Assembly (NCBI GenBank): GCA_945981915.1
Contig: CAMFRJ010000075.1
Coordinates: 1 to 6,352, forward strand
From: an uncultured Erysipelotrichaceae bacterium
GTDB taxonomy: Bacteria; Bacillota_I; Bacilli_A; Erysipelotrichales; Coprobacillaceae
Reading direction: 5' to 3'
DNA length: 6,352 nt
Under the pieces are notes generated by a model that was given only the letters and a program-made list of their open reading frames with translations, was not told the DNA's origin and searched no databases. The translations under genes were made by a program, and so were the position numbers. Below are positions 1 to 6,313 of this stretch, one piece after another (the stretch's first letter is position 1; each line of letters begins with the position of its first letter).

Positions 1-225
1 ATTTAAATCTTTTTACACAAAAAGATCCCAGATACTCTTGAACAAATGAAGACAGTATATCATAATATGACATACTGTTTCCTATAATTAAAATAGCTTT
101 ATACTGTAAATTTAAAAAATACAATTGTTTTTCCAAAAAAAGTGATATTCCTCATTTAGTCAGATTAAACTATCCAAAACAACTTAAAAAAAGTATTATG
201 ATTTTTATTATTCTATCATTATCGC
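1..225. other. Non-coding or edge sequence with small inverted repeats
   Basis: No gene can be supported in this very AT-rich stretch. Together with the repeat copy at 226-308 and the tail at 309-383 it makes 383 bases without a gene. Visible structures are an 8-bp inverted repeat ATCTTTTT/AAAAAGAT with loop ACAC (7-26), and ACAGTAT/ATACTGT at 52-58 and 72-78, with a further ATACTGT at 101-107. On the minus strand an ATG at 71-73 opens a 24-codon frame that runs off the left edge, preceded by a modest AGGAAA. It could be the start of a real gene outside the window, but 24 codons is too short to call. Confidence 0.4.
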
Positions 226-266
226 AAAAAGAAGCATTGAAACTTCTCACAAAGCCTAAATACTTC
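223..266 (-). terminator. Probable terminator downstream of the nuclease pseudogene
   Basis: Read on the minus strand, a 16-nt arm (251-266) pairs with 231-246 across a GTGA loop (247-250), with one mismatch and several G-T pairs. A short run of five T follows at 226-230. It is the diverged copy of the rpsI terminator and would now end transcripts from the DUF1016 gene at 384-1397. The stem and T-run are both weaker than in the rpsI-proximal copy. Confidence 0.55.
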
Positions 267-308
267 CCTAATCTTCCCACAGCAACGATTACTAACGTTT
301 TGAGAATT
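226..308. repeat. Distal copy of 83-bp direct repeat (rpsI tail plus terminator)
   Basis: This segment aligns without gaps to 1458-1540 at a constant offset of 1232, with 10 mismatches in 83 positions (hand count, about 88% identity). The end that corresponds to rpsI (288-308) is identical over 21 bp to 1520-1540. It contains the last four S9 codons (F-S-K-R) and the stop codon. Identity stops abruptly at 309/1541, so only the extreme 3' end of rpsI is copied, not the gene body. Nine of the ten differences carry G or C here and A or T in the rpsI-proximal copy. This may be the far attachment site of an integrated element, or one arm of an old duplication. Confidence 0.85.
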
Positions 309-383
309 TCAATATACAATAAAATCAATGTTTTTTGATAGTTTTGTTGCATTGCGAATAACTCTCACAAAATCTTATAGCTT

Positions 384-1397
384 TTAATCTCTATTATCAT
401 TAGATGATAATACAGCTTCAACCTGAGCAATTAATTGATCTTTATCAGGCATATATGTTACATATTTAGAAGCAAAAATATTATTACTTAAACCTCCCAA
501 AGCATATTGCATATCCACATTTCCTTTGTCAGTACATAAAATCAAACTAATTGGAGGATTATCATTTTCATCATTAACTTAATAATCCAAATACATATTA
601 AGTTGTCCAACAGCTTCAGGCATTAATCTAATAGTCTTTAGTTCAATCAATACATACGATTTTAGAATTTTATTATAGAAAACCATATCAACATAATAAT
701 GGGTATTACCAAATGTCACTCTTTGTTGAGTTCCTACAAACATAAATCCTTTGCCTAGTTCTAATAAAAATTTTTCAATTTACCTAACAAGAGCTTCCTC
801 TAAATCTGATTCCATCATTAGTTTATTTTCTGGAATTCCAAGAAATTCAAAAACATATAGGTCCTTGACTATATCTTAAGATTTTGCAATTTCATTGCCC
901 TTTAAAGCTAATTCGAGTAATTTCTTTTTATTAGCATCACCATTTGACAATAACAATCTTTCAAATAAAGAAGAACTTATTTGTCTTTTTAATTCTCTTA
1001 CTGACCACTTTGCATTTATTGCTTCTTTTTCATAGAAGTTACGTTTGTCATCATCTGATATATATAATAATTCGCAATAATGGGACCAACTTAATTTGCT
1101 AGACAGTGTCTGGCAAATTGGATATTTTAAATAAAGTAATCACATATTTTGTAAATTTGCTCGAGAAAACCCTTTTCCAAATTTATTTGTAAGAGTTTTT
1201 GATAGTGTAAGTAATTGTTTTTTACCATATTCCCCACGCTTTGATTTTAACTCATCTTCAACTATGATACGTCCTATATTCCAATATGCATTAATTAACT
1301 CATTGTTAATATTTTTAATAACATTATTTCTAGCATTTGTGATAATATTTGTAATTTCATTGACTCATGCTTCATTGTCAATAAGATTGTTATCCAT
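384..1397 (-). pseudogene. DUF1016/YhcG-type PD-(D/E)XK nuclease, five in-frame stops
   Basis: Read in one frame, the 338-codon span from ATG 1395-1397 to TAA 384-386 is a full-length YhcG/DUF1016 protein. The N-terminal DUF1016 region includes AYWNIGR, EYGKKQLLTLS, GKGFSRANLQNM and LSWSHY. The C-terminal nuclease domain runs from EKFLLELGKGFMFVGTQQR to about residue 300, with predicted catalytic D237 (HYYVDMVFY) and E252-x-K254 (VLIELK). Five stops interrupt it: TGA at codons 11 (1365-1367) and 86 (1140-1142), and TAA at 174 (876-878), 206 (780-782) and 273 (579-581). From memory of the family, codon 86 is normally Arg. No frameshift is present. An AAAGGAG site at 1407-1413, 9 nt from ATG, is intact. 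The family is known from genomic islands and restriction-modification neighbourhoods; no such partner is visible here. Functional product is unlikely unless the stops are errors or are read through. Confidence 0.9.
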
Positions 1398-1448
1398 AAT
1401 TTGTAGCTCCTTTCGTTGAAACTATTTACTTAGATATTACCCTTATTT

Positions 1449-1498
1449 AAAAAAGAAAAAAAGAAGTATCTAAACTTCTCACAAAGTCTAAATACTTC
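1449..1498 (-). terminator. Rho-independent terminator of rplM-rpsI
   Basis: On the minus strand, 25 nt after the rpsI stop, the arm at 1483-1498 pairs with 1463-1478 over 16 bp (a few G-T pairs, no mismatches) around a GTGA loop at 1479-1482. T7-C-T6 follows at 1449-1462. This is a textbook intrinsic terminator. It separates rpsI transcription from the nuclease pseudogene, which would therefore need its own promoter. A possible TAATAT -10 lies at 1434-1439, without a convincing -35. Confidence 0.9.
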
Positions 1499-1540
1499 TC
1501 TAATCTTCTCATAACAATTATTACTAACGTTTTGAGAATT
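1458..1540. repeat. rpsI-proximal copy of 83-bp direct repeat
   Basis: This is the partner of 226-308. It starts inside rpsI at its fifth-last codon (the final AA of CAA) and runs through the stop codon, the 3' untranslated segment and the whole terminator hairpin. The 21-bp perfect core is 1520-1540. Divergence is confined to the non-coding part, so either the coding core has been held by selection on S9, or the core is a recombination site with unrelated histories on its two sides. Confidence 0.85.
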
Positions 1541-1916
1541 GTGGAGCACGACGTGCTTTTTTAAGACCGTATTTCTTACGTTCTTTAACACGTGCATCAC
1601 GAGTTAATAATCCAGCTGCTTTTAATGTTGGTCTATAATCATCACCAGCTTGTAATAAAGCTCTTGCTACACCATGACGGATAGCACCAGCTTGACCTGA
1701 GTATCCTCCACCATAAACGTTAACTCTTACATCAAATTTATCTTTTGTGTTAGTTAATTCTAATGGTTGATTAACGATCATCATTAAAACATCAGATGCT
1801 AAATATTCTCTAGCTTCTTTTCCGTTGATAACGAAGTTTCCTGTACCTGGTGTTAAGATAACACGTGCTACAGAAGATTTTCTTCTACCTGTTCCTCTAT
1901 ATTGTACGTTTGCCAT
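1524..1916 (-). CDS. rpsI: 30S ribosomal protein S9
   Basis: The 130-aa product matches S9 throughout, at the usual length. It has the N-terminal [14 protein letters not shown] signature (residues 6-19), central [22 protein letters not shown] (about 66-87), and the basic C-terminal stretch [20 protein letters not shown] ending in SKR. In the family this tail reaches the P-site tRNA in the small subunit. The start is supported by AAGGTGAG at 1922-1929, which overlaps the rplM stop codon. The intergenic gap is only 11 nt, so the two genes are probably translationally coupled. It is the last gene of its operon, followed by a strong terminator. The final four codons and stop are part of the direct repeat that recurs 1.2 kb downstream; the reading frame itself is intact. 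Confidence 0.98.
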   Translation of the reverse strand: MANVQYRGTGRRKSSVARVILTPGTGNFVINGKEAREYLASDVLMMIVNQPLELTNTKDKFDVRVNVYGGGYSGQAGAIRHGVARALLQAGDDYRPTLKAAGLLTRDARVKERKKYGLKKARRAPQFSKR

Positions 1917-1927
1917 TATCTCTCACC

Positions 1928-2365
1928 TTACCCTTTCACTTTCATTTCTACTGGATTTTGTGCTGCATGAGGATGTTTATCTCCTGCATAAACAAATAAT
2001 TTCATACCTTGTTTTCTACCTAATGTATTATGTGGTAACATACCTTTAACTGCTGCTTCTACGAATCCAGTTGGATTTTGTTCTAAGAATTGTTTAGCTG
2101 TCTTGACTTTAAGACCACCTAACCATCCTGAATGATGATAATATTTTACGTTGTCTAATTTTTTACCTGTCATTACAACTTTTTCAGCATTGATAATAAT
2201 TACATAATCACCAGTGTCAACATGTGGTGTGTAAGTAGGTTTATTTTTTCCTCTTAACACTGTAGCAACTTCTGAAGCTAAACGCCCTAATGTTTGTCCA
2301 GCTGCATCAACTACATACCATTTTCTTTCGATTGTGGCAGGTTTTGCCATTGTTGTTTGTCTCAT
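1928..2365 (-). CDS. rplM: 50S ribosomal protein L13
   Basis: The 145-aa product is full-length L13, an early-assembly large-subunit protein that binds 23S rRNA. Visible family features are [21 protein letters not shown] (residues 14-34), the [27 protein letters not shown] block, TGKKL, the [12 protein letters not shown] segment, and [33 protein letters not shown] near the C terminus. AAGGAG at 2374-2379, 8 nt from ATG 2363-2365, favours this start over Met6. It is first in the rplM-rpsI operon. In many Bacilli this pair sits at the end of the alpha-operon/ecf/truA cluster, but here it stands alone behind its own promoter. Confidence 0.98.
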   Translation of the reverse strand: MRQTTMAKPATIERKWYVVDAAGQTLGRLASEVATVLRGKNKPTYTPHVDTGDYVIIINAEKVVMTGKKLDNVKYYHHSGWLGGLKVKTAKQFLEQNPTGFVEAAVKGMLPHNTLGRKQGMKLFVYAGDKHPHAAQNPVEMKVKG

Positions 2366-2425
2366 CTTTTTCTCTCCTTTGTATTTCCTTACCGGGGACT
2401 TATAAAGGTTTTTGCCTATGAAACC
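2366..2425 (-). promoter_or_regulatory. rplM 5' leader with hairpin; candidate L13 leader
   Basis: From the predicted transcription start (near 2425) to the rplM ATG is about 60 nt. It begins with an 8-bp stem AAAGGTTT/AAACCTTT (2421-2428 with 2404-2411, 9-nt loop), then an unusually GC-rich patch GTCCCCGGTAAGG (2387-2399), then the ribosome binding site. Bacillota rplM leaders are known autoregulatory RNAs (the L13 leader family), so this is a reasonable candidate. I could not compare it with the family model. The start site is inferred from the -10 box. Confidence 0.45.
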
Positions 2426-2431
2426 TTTTTA

Positions 2432-2460
2432 ATTATATGAAATTCATTTGTCAATGTCAA
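2432..2460 (-). promoter_or_regulatory. Consensus sigma-A promoter of rplM-rpsI
   Basis: TTGACA (2455-2460) is separated by exactly 17 nt from TATAAT (2432-2437). Both hexamers are perfect consensus with ideal spacing, as expected for a highly expressed ribosomal protein operon. A second TTGACA at 2449-2454 lies inside the spacer and is mis-spaced. The promoter starts about 35 nt after the stop of the upstream hydrolase gene. Confidence 0.92.
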
Positions 2461-2465
2461 TAAGA

Positions 2466-2486
2466 TTATGTCTTGAAAAGACATAA
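2466..2486. repeat. Perfect 9-bp hairpin between hydrolase stop and rplM -35
   Basis: TTATGTCTT (2466-2474) and AAGACATAA (2478-2486) form a perfect inverted repeat with a 3-nt loop. No T-run follows it on the minus strand, so it is a poor intrinsic terminator for the hydrolase gene. It sits 5 nt upstream of the rplM -35 box and could be a weak terminator, an mRNA 3'-end stabiliser or an operator. The sequence does not decide between these. Confidence 0.5.
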
Positions 2487-2494
2487 AAATACTG

Positions 2495-3229
2495 TTATTT
2501 ACATAAAAAATTTAAACTGAGTTGAAGAACCTTTTTGATGTCTTCACACTTATCAAAATTATGATTTCCATTTTCAATTGGAACAAATGAAAATCCTGGA
2601 TGAAACAATTGTCGATATCGCTTAGAAATTTCATAAGGAACAGTTGTATCCTTTGTTCCATGGATAATCAACAATTGATTTTTATAAGTATCTAAATGTT
2701 CGTAAAAATCTCTTTTTAAAATATCTTGAACAAATTCATCTGATATTTCATAACCATTATGATCATATGTTTTTGCACGGGCAACAAGCCCTGTTAAATA
2801 ATCTAAAGCATTAGGTAAATTAAAGGCTGGAGCCCATAAAACCATTTTTTTGATTTGATCAGGATATAATTTTGCAAGTTCACTTGCAACAGCTCCACCC
2901 ATGGAATGACCCAACACATAGATTTCTGTACAGTTTTCCATTTTTAATGTTTCTTCTAAAATCACTCTGGCACAAGACAATTCATCTTGAAAAGTCATAT
3001 CTACAAAGTTTCCATCACTTTCTCCACTTCCTAAAAAATCAAAACGAAATGTAGCAATTCCTTTTGCTTCTAACATTCTGGCAAGTTGGACATAACAAAA
3101 CTTTGTTCCCGTTTTTTGTCCTGTAAAGCCATGAAAGATCAGACATACAGGATGTTTATCACGTTGCGGTTTATGAAAATAGCCTCTCATTGTTCCTTTT
3201 GGCGTGGGAATTTCACAATAATATTGCAT
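2495..3229 (-). CDS. Alpha/beta hydrolase, cinnamoyl/feruloyl esterase-like
   Basis: The 244-aa product is a single-domain cytoplasmic serine hydrolase with no signal peptide. It shows the oxyanion-hole motif HGFTG (33-37), FRFDFLGSGESDG (61-73), nucleophile elbow GHSMGG with Ser109, a probable cap insertion (about 135-180), acid Asp194 in HGTKDTTVP and His223 in GNHNF. Layout and triad spacing resemble the gut bacterial cinnamoyl/feruloyl esterases (the LJ0536/Est1E group), which release hydroxycinnamates from plant esters. That substrate is inferred; acylglycerol or other short esters are possible. The start is set by GGAGGAATC upstream and by a TAATG overlap with the 80-aa gene before it, indicating coupled translation. 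The triad is complete and the length is normal for the group. Confidence 0.88.
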   Translation of the reverse strand: MQYYCEIPTPKGTMRGYFHKPQRDKHPVCLIFHGFTGQKTGTKFCYVQLARMLEAKGIATFRFDFLGSGESDGNFVDMTFQDELSCARVILEETLKMENCTEIYVLGHSMGGAVASELAKLYPDQIKKMVLWAPAFNLPNALDYLTGLVARAKTYDHNGYEISDEFVQDILKRDFYEHLDTYKNQLLIIHGTKDTTVPYEISKRYRQLFHPGFSFVPIENGNHNFDKCEDIKKVLQLSLNFLCK

Positions 3230-3471
3230 TACTTGATTCCTCCATGCGCCATCTTTATTCTATTTAGCGCTCCCATTGACACATATTGTCTCGTAATATC
3301 TTTAATGTTGTCTTTTGCAAAATCTCCACCTATAAATAAACAAGTATCCATGATTTCATTAGTGACAATTGTCAGTAATTCTTCCGACATCATTTCTTGA
3401 ATCTCTTCTTTGACAATTCTTTTACATTCTTCAAAATATTGAGTTTTATCTATTTGTGTAATACCTTCCAT
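3229..3471 (-). CDS. Unrecognised 80-aa protein, first gene of hydrolase unit
   Basis: I do not recognise this protein. It is small and soluble-looking, with no signal peptide or membrane segment. The first half is charged and probably helical (EECKRIVKEEIQEMMSEELLT, about residues 14-34). A more hydrophobic centre follows (DTCLFIGGDFAKDNI) and then a basic end. It looks real because AAGGA lies 9 nt before the ATG, an extended -10 promoter lies upstream, and its stop overlaps the hydrolase start by one base (TAATG). The fixed overlap suggests co-expression with the esterase-like enzyme. A helical accessory or binding protein would fit, but there is no motif to support a function. Confidence 0.75.
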   Translation of the reverse strand: MEGITQIDKTQYFEECKRIVKEEIQEMMSEELLTIVTNEIMDTCLFIGGDFAKDNIKDITRQYVSMGALNRIKMAHGGIK

Positions 3472-3497
3472 ACTCTCACATCCTTTACATGATTACT

Positions 3498-3526
3498 ATT
3501 ATAACAAAACCATTGAAAATTGAAAT
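3498..3526 (-). promoter_or_regulatory. Probable promoter of the 80-aa/hydrolase unit
   Basis: TGTTATAAT (3498-3506) is a perfect -10 with the extended TGn element, about 27 nt upstream of the ATG. The -35 region (around 3520-3526) is weak, which the extended -10 can offset. TTGAA-ATA-TTCAA (3520-3532) overlaps this -35 area and could be an operator; see findings. Confidence 0.6.
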
Positions 3527-3576
3527 ATTCAAAAGACCAAGTTGTTCCATTTTTCATGTTTTAAAAAAAAATACAC

Positions 3577-3593
3577 TATAATACAAATATAAT
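3577..3593 (+). promoter_or_regulatory. Candidate -10 boxes for the XRE regulator gene
   Basis: Two perfect TATAAT hexamers occur at 3577-3582 and 3588-3593, 53-69 nt before the regulator ATG. Neither has a convincing -35 at 16-18 nt, and the intervening sequence is mostly A-runs. One of them is probably the promoter, but the sequence does not say which. Confidence 0.45.
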
Positions 3594-3645
3594 CTACAAT
3601 AAGACTGCCAGTAAGAGATTCATTTTTTGAAAGGAGTCACTTAGT

Positions 3646-3879
3646 ATGACGAAAAAGAAAACACCCTATATCAATTTAATAAATCTTAGAGAAACAAATA
3701 ATTTAAAACAAAAAGATGTTGCTGATTACTTATTTGTTTCAACACGTGCCTATTGCCATTATGAAAACGGAGAAAGAAGTGTTCCTATAGAAGTATGGAA
3801 AAAACTATCTGCCTTCTATAATAAAAGTATTGATTATTTATGCGAAACAAACGACGATTATAACGCTAAAAAGAAATAA
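3646..3879 (+). CDS. Small XRE-family HTH transcriptional regulator
   Basis: The 77-aa product is almost entirely one Cro/C1-type helix-turn-helix domain (about residues 10-67). Helix 2 is LKQKDVADYL (20-29), the recognition helix is around STRAYCHYENGER (32-44), and the conserved KKLSAFYNKSIDYL closes the fold (52-65). A lysine-rich start and a charged tail (NDDYNAKKK) flank it; there is no sensor or peptidase domain. AAAGGAG at 3630-3636, 9 nt from ATG, supports the start. It is the only plus-strand gene, divergent from the 80-aa/hydrolase unit and convergent with thrB. Proteins of this size usually bind as dimers. The likely targets are its own promoter and the divergent one, which is an inference from position. 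Confidence 0.9.
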   Translation: MTKKKTPYINLINLRETNNLKQKDVADYLFVSTRAYCHYENGERSVPIEVWKKLSAFYNKSIDYLCETNDDYNAKKK

Positions 3880-3905
3880 AATGTGGGAAATCCCCACATT
3901 TTATT
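3875..3905. terminator. Shared bidirectional terminator of the XRE gene and thrB
   Basis: A perfect 13-bp stem (3875-3887 with 3893-3905) with a 5-nt loop has core ATGTGGG/CCCACAT, with A-rich and T-rich flanks on both sides. It works in either direction. It contains the stop codon of the XRE gene (3877-3879) in one arm and the thrB stop (3901-3903) in the other. The convergent genes are only 21 bp apart. Confidence 0.88.
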
Positions 3906-4794
3906 CATAATCACAAGTATATCCTCTATGATCTAATTCTAATTTTAAAACATCCCAATCATTTAATAACGAACCAAGCTCTTCTTTAATTCTGACAACA
4001 CCCATCTTATCTTCTTCTTTAATAACAGCCATTAAAGTAGGTCCTGCACCTGATAAATAACATCCTAAAACATCTGGATCTTTCTCTAATACTTCCATGA
4101 TTTCATCATAGCCTCTAATTAATCCACCACGATATGGCTGATGTAAACGATCCTTAAATCCTAACTTTAATCCTTCATCATACCCATTGATCAAAGAAGC
4201 GACAACTAAAGCCAAATGAGAAACATTCGTAATTGCGTCTTTTCTATCTAGTGTTTGTGGTAAAACTTTACGTGACTGTTCTGTTGATAAAGTAAACGGT
4301 GGAATCAAAGTCACATACTTATATTCATGTTTAACAGGTATATTTAATGTTAAAACATTATCCTGTTCCATAACTGAAACTGTTAATCCGCCAAAAATAG
4401 CAGGAGCCACGTTATCAGGGTGTCCTTCTATTTTGGTTGCCAGTTCAAGAATTTCTTGTCTGTCTTCTGCTTTATCTTTAAAAGCAAAAGCACCTACGAT
4501 TCCTGCAACAATACATGTCGAACTACTTCCTAGTCCTCTTGTATAAGGAACTTGACTGACACAATCAATATTAACCCCTTTGTATTCTAAGCCACAATAC
4601 TTGGCTGCTTCTTGAAATGCTTGATAAGTTAAGTTATCTTCATTACAAAATTGCGTTGGGCACCCCGCAATATTTAAGCCACCATCATTTAATTCAAATG
4701 TAAATGTATTGTATAATGTAAGTGCTAATCCCGCAACATCGAATCCAGGTCCTAAATTAGCACTTGTTGCAGGAACTCTGATTTTTACTTTCAT
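3901..4794 (-). CDS. thrB: Homoserine kinase (GHMP family)
   Basis: The 297-aa cytoplasmic enzyme phosphorylates L-homoserine with ATP to O-phosphohomoserine, the substrate of ThrC. Family motifs are all present: VPATSANLGPGFD (7-19), the nucleotide-binding loop PYTRGLGSSST (83-93), EGHPDNVAP (123-131) and the C-terminal SGAGPT (248-253). Length is normal for bacterial ThrB. The gene follows thrC after a 9-nt gap, and its site TAGGAGGATC includes the thrC stop codon, so reinitiation or coupling is likely. The start ATG 4792-4794 lies close behind this site and gives the canonical MKVKIRVPATSANLG N terminus. It ends in the shared terminator at 3875-3905. Confidence 0.97.
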   Translation of the reverse strand: MKVKIRVPATSANLGPGFDVAGLALTLYNTFTFELNDGGLNIAGCPTQFCNEDNLTYQAFQEAAKYCGLEYKGVNIDCVSQVPYTRGLGSSSTCIVAGIVGAFAFKDKAEDRQEILELATKIEGHPDNVAPAIFGGLTVSVMEQDNVLTLNIPVKHEYKYVTLIPPFTLSTEQSRKVLPQTLDRKDAITNVSHLALVVASLINGYDEGLKLGFKDRLHQPYRGGLIRGYDEIMEVLEKDPDVLGCYLSGAGPTLMAVIKEEDKMGVVRIKEELGSLLNDWDVLKLELDHRGYTCDYE

Positions 4795-4803
4795 ATGATC
4801 CTC

Positions 4804-6288
4804 CTAAATCTTTTCAATTTCAGATTTAATAAAATGAATAATTTCTGTTTTATCAATATGATCATGATGTAAAACAGGTCTATCTTGAATACCAATTAAT
4901 GGTTTAGCCACAGCGACACCTGTTTTTTTATGTAATTTTTCAATTGCTTCATAAACATCTAATCCTTCATTGAATAAAGCCTGATAAACTGATTCAGGGA
5001 ATTTATATGGTGAAGCTGTTGATAAAAGAACTGTCTTTGTCTGATCGTTTGTCTCTTTCTGATATTGTTTTAATACCCCATAGCCACATGCTGTATGTGT
5101 ATCCAAAACATATCCTGTTTTTTCATAACAATCTTTGATTGTTTCCATAACCTGTTGTTCTGTAAGATAGCCAGCAGAAAATTCTTCTTGAATTCTTGCA
5201 AAAATATCTGCATCTACTTCATACACACCATCTTTTTTCAATTTATCCATGTATTCTCTGACTTTATTTCCATCTTTGTTAGACATAAACCAAACAAGTC
5301 TTTCTAAATTACTAGATACAAGAATATCCATTGCTGGTGCATTTGTTTTATAAAATTCTCTATTAGCATCATATTTCCCTGTTGTAAAGAAATCAGTTAA
5401 AATATTATTTTTATTGGAAGCAGCAATAAATCTTTTGACTGGTAATCCCATTTGTTTAGCTATCCAACCTGCCAAACAGTTTCCAAAGTTTCCACTTGGT
5501 ACACAGAAATTGATTTCTTCTGACATTGTAATTTCTTTTCTTCTCACTAATTCAAAATAACTATGGAAATAATACACAATTTGAGGAATTAGACGTCCTA
5601 CATTAATTGAATTGGCAGAAGATAAGAAAACATGATGTTGATCACTTGCTTCTTTTAATGAAGCATCACCAAAAGCCACTTTAACAGCACTTTGTGCATC
5701 ATCAAAGTTTCCTTTAATTCCAATAACCTTAACATTCTTTCCTTCTTGCGAAATCATTTGTTGTTGCTGAATCGCGCTGACCCCATCTAATGGATAAAAG
5801 ACTTTAATGCATGTTCCTTCAACATCTTTAAATCCTTCTAAAGCCGCTTTTCCAGTATCACCACTTGTAGCGGCCAAGATCATGACCAATCTATCTTCAT
5901 TTAGCTGTTTTAATGATAAAGTCATTAAATGAGGTAATAAAGATAGAGCCATATCCTTAAATGCAGCCGTTTGACCATGGAATAATTCTGCTATATAAAC
6001 ATCTCCTGCTTTTTCAACAGGAACGACAATTTCTGGGAATAATCCTTTTCCATAAGCATTGATACATGCTTGATGAATGAGTTCTTTTCCTTCATCAGGA
6101 ACAAATGTAGAGATCACTTCAGTTGCTAATTCTACATAGTTTAAGTTCACCAATTGTTTTAAATCTAATTTTGGTAAATCAAAGTTAGGGACTAATAAAC
6201 CTCCATCATCACCAATTCCTTGTACAATTGCTTGATAAAAATTAATTTCTTTTTGAAGATTTCTAGTACTAATATATGTTTTATTCAT
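4804..6288 (-). CDS. thrC: Threonine synthase (PLP-dependent)
   Basis: The 494-aa enzyme converts O-phosphohomoserine to L-threonine and phosphate. It is a fold-type II PLP enzyme with the N-terminal threonine-synthase domain (YISTRN at 5-10). The PLP lysine is K111 in HGQTAAFKD. Other landmarks are AATSGDTGKAAL (139-150), SSANSINVGRLIPQIVYY (223-240), the phosphate-binding loop VPSGNFGN (263-270), and DTHTACGYG plus TASPYKFPE near the C terminus. The length suits the longer class found in Clostridia-like bacteria and yeast. I chose ATG 6286-6288 because GGAGGATT lies 5-6 nt upstream. A longer frame reaches a TTG at 6340-6342, but that codon is inside the promoter -35 box, so it cannot be the start of this transcript. 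Confidence 0.97.
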   Translation of the reverse strand: MNKTYISTRNLQKEINFYQAIVQGIGDDGGLLVPNFDLPKLDLKQLVNLNYVELATEVISTFVPDEGKELIHQACINAYGKGLFPEIVVPVEKAGDVYIAELFHGQTAAFKDMALSLLPHLMTLSLKQLNEDRLVMILAATSGDTGKAALEGFKDVEGTCIKVFYPLDGVSAIQQQQMISQEGKNVKVIGIKGNFDDAQSAVKVAFGDASLKEASDQHHVFLSSANSINVGRLIPQIVYYFHSYFELVRRKEITMSEEINFCVPSGNFGNCLAGWIAKQMGLPVKRFIAASNKNNILTDFFTTGKYDANREFYKTNAPAMDILVSSNLERLVWFMSNKDGNKVREYMDKLKKDGVYEVDADIFARIQEEFSAGYLTEQQVMETIKDCYEKTGYVLDTHTACGYGVLKQYQKETNDQTKTVLLSTASPYKFPESVYQALFNEGLDVYEAIEKLHKKTGVAVAKPLIGIQDRPVLHHDHIDKTEIIHFIKSEIEKI

Positions 6289-6313
6289 GATTGAATCCTC
6301 CGTAATTGAATTC

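Noticed and set aside
170..352. Minus-strand 60-codon open frame
   Set aside because: It has no ribosome binding site, and it runs straight through the duplicated rpsI tail and terminator hairpin in the wrong frame. It is a chance frame in the repeat.
384..1397. Stop-codon reassignment or selenocysteine insertion in the nuclease gene
   Set aside because: TAA and TGA both occur in frame, no SECIS-like hairpin was noticed after the TGA codons, and all neighbouring genes use standard termination. A pseudogene is simpler.
1825..2049. Plus-strand 74-codon open frame
   Set aside because: It is antisense to rpsI and rplM, which are unmistakable, and has no supporting start signal.
2872..3400. Two plus-strand open frames (2872-3054 and 3086-3400)
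   Set aside because: Both are antisense to the hydrolase and 80-aa genes and have low-complexity, improbable products.
5095..5307. Plus-strand 70-codon open frame
   Set aside because: It is the antisense shadow of thrC, rich in Phe, Ile and Cys, as expected from reading AT-rich coding DNA backwards.
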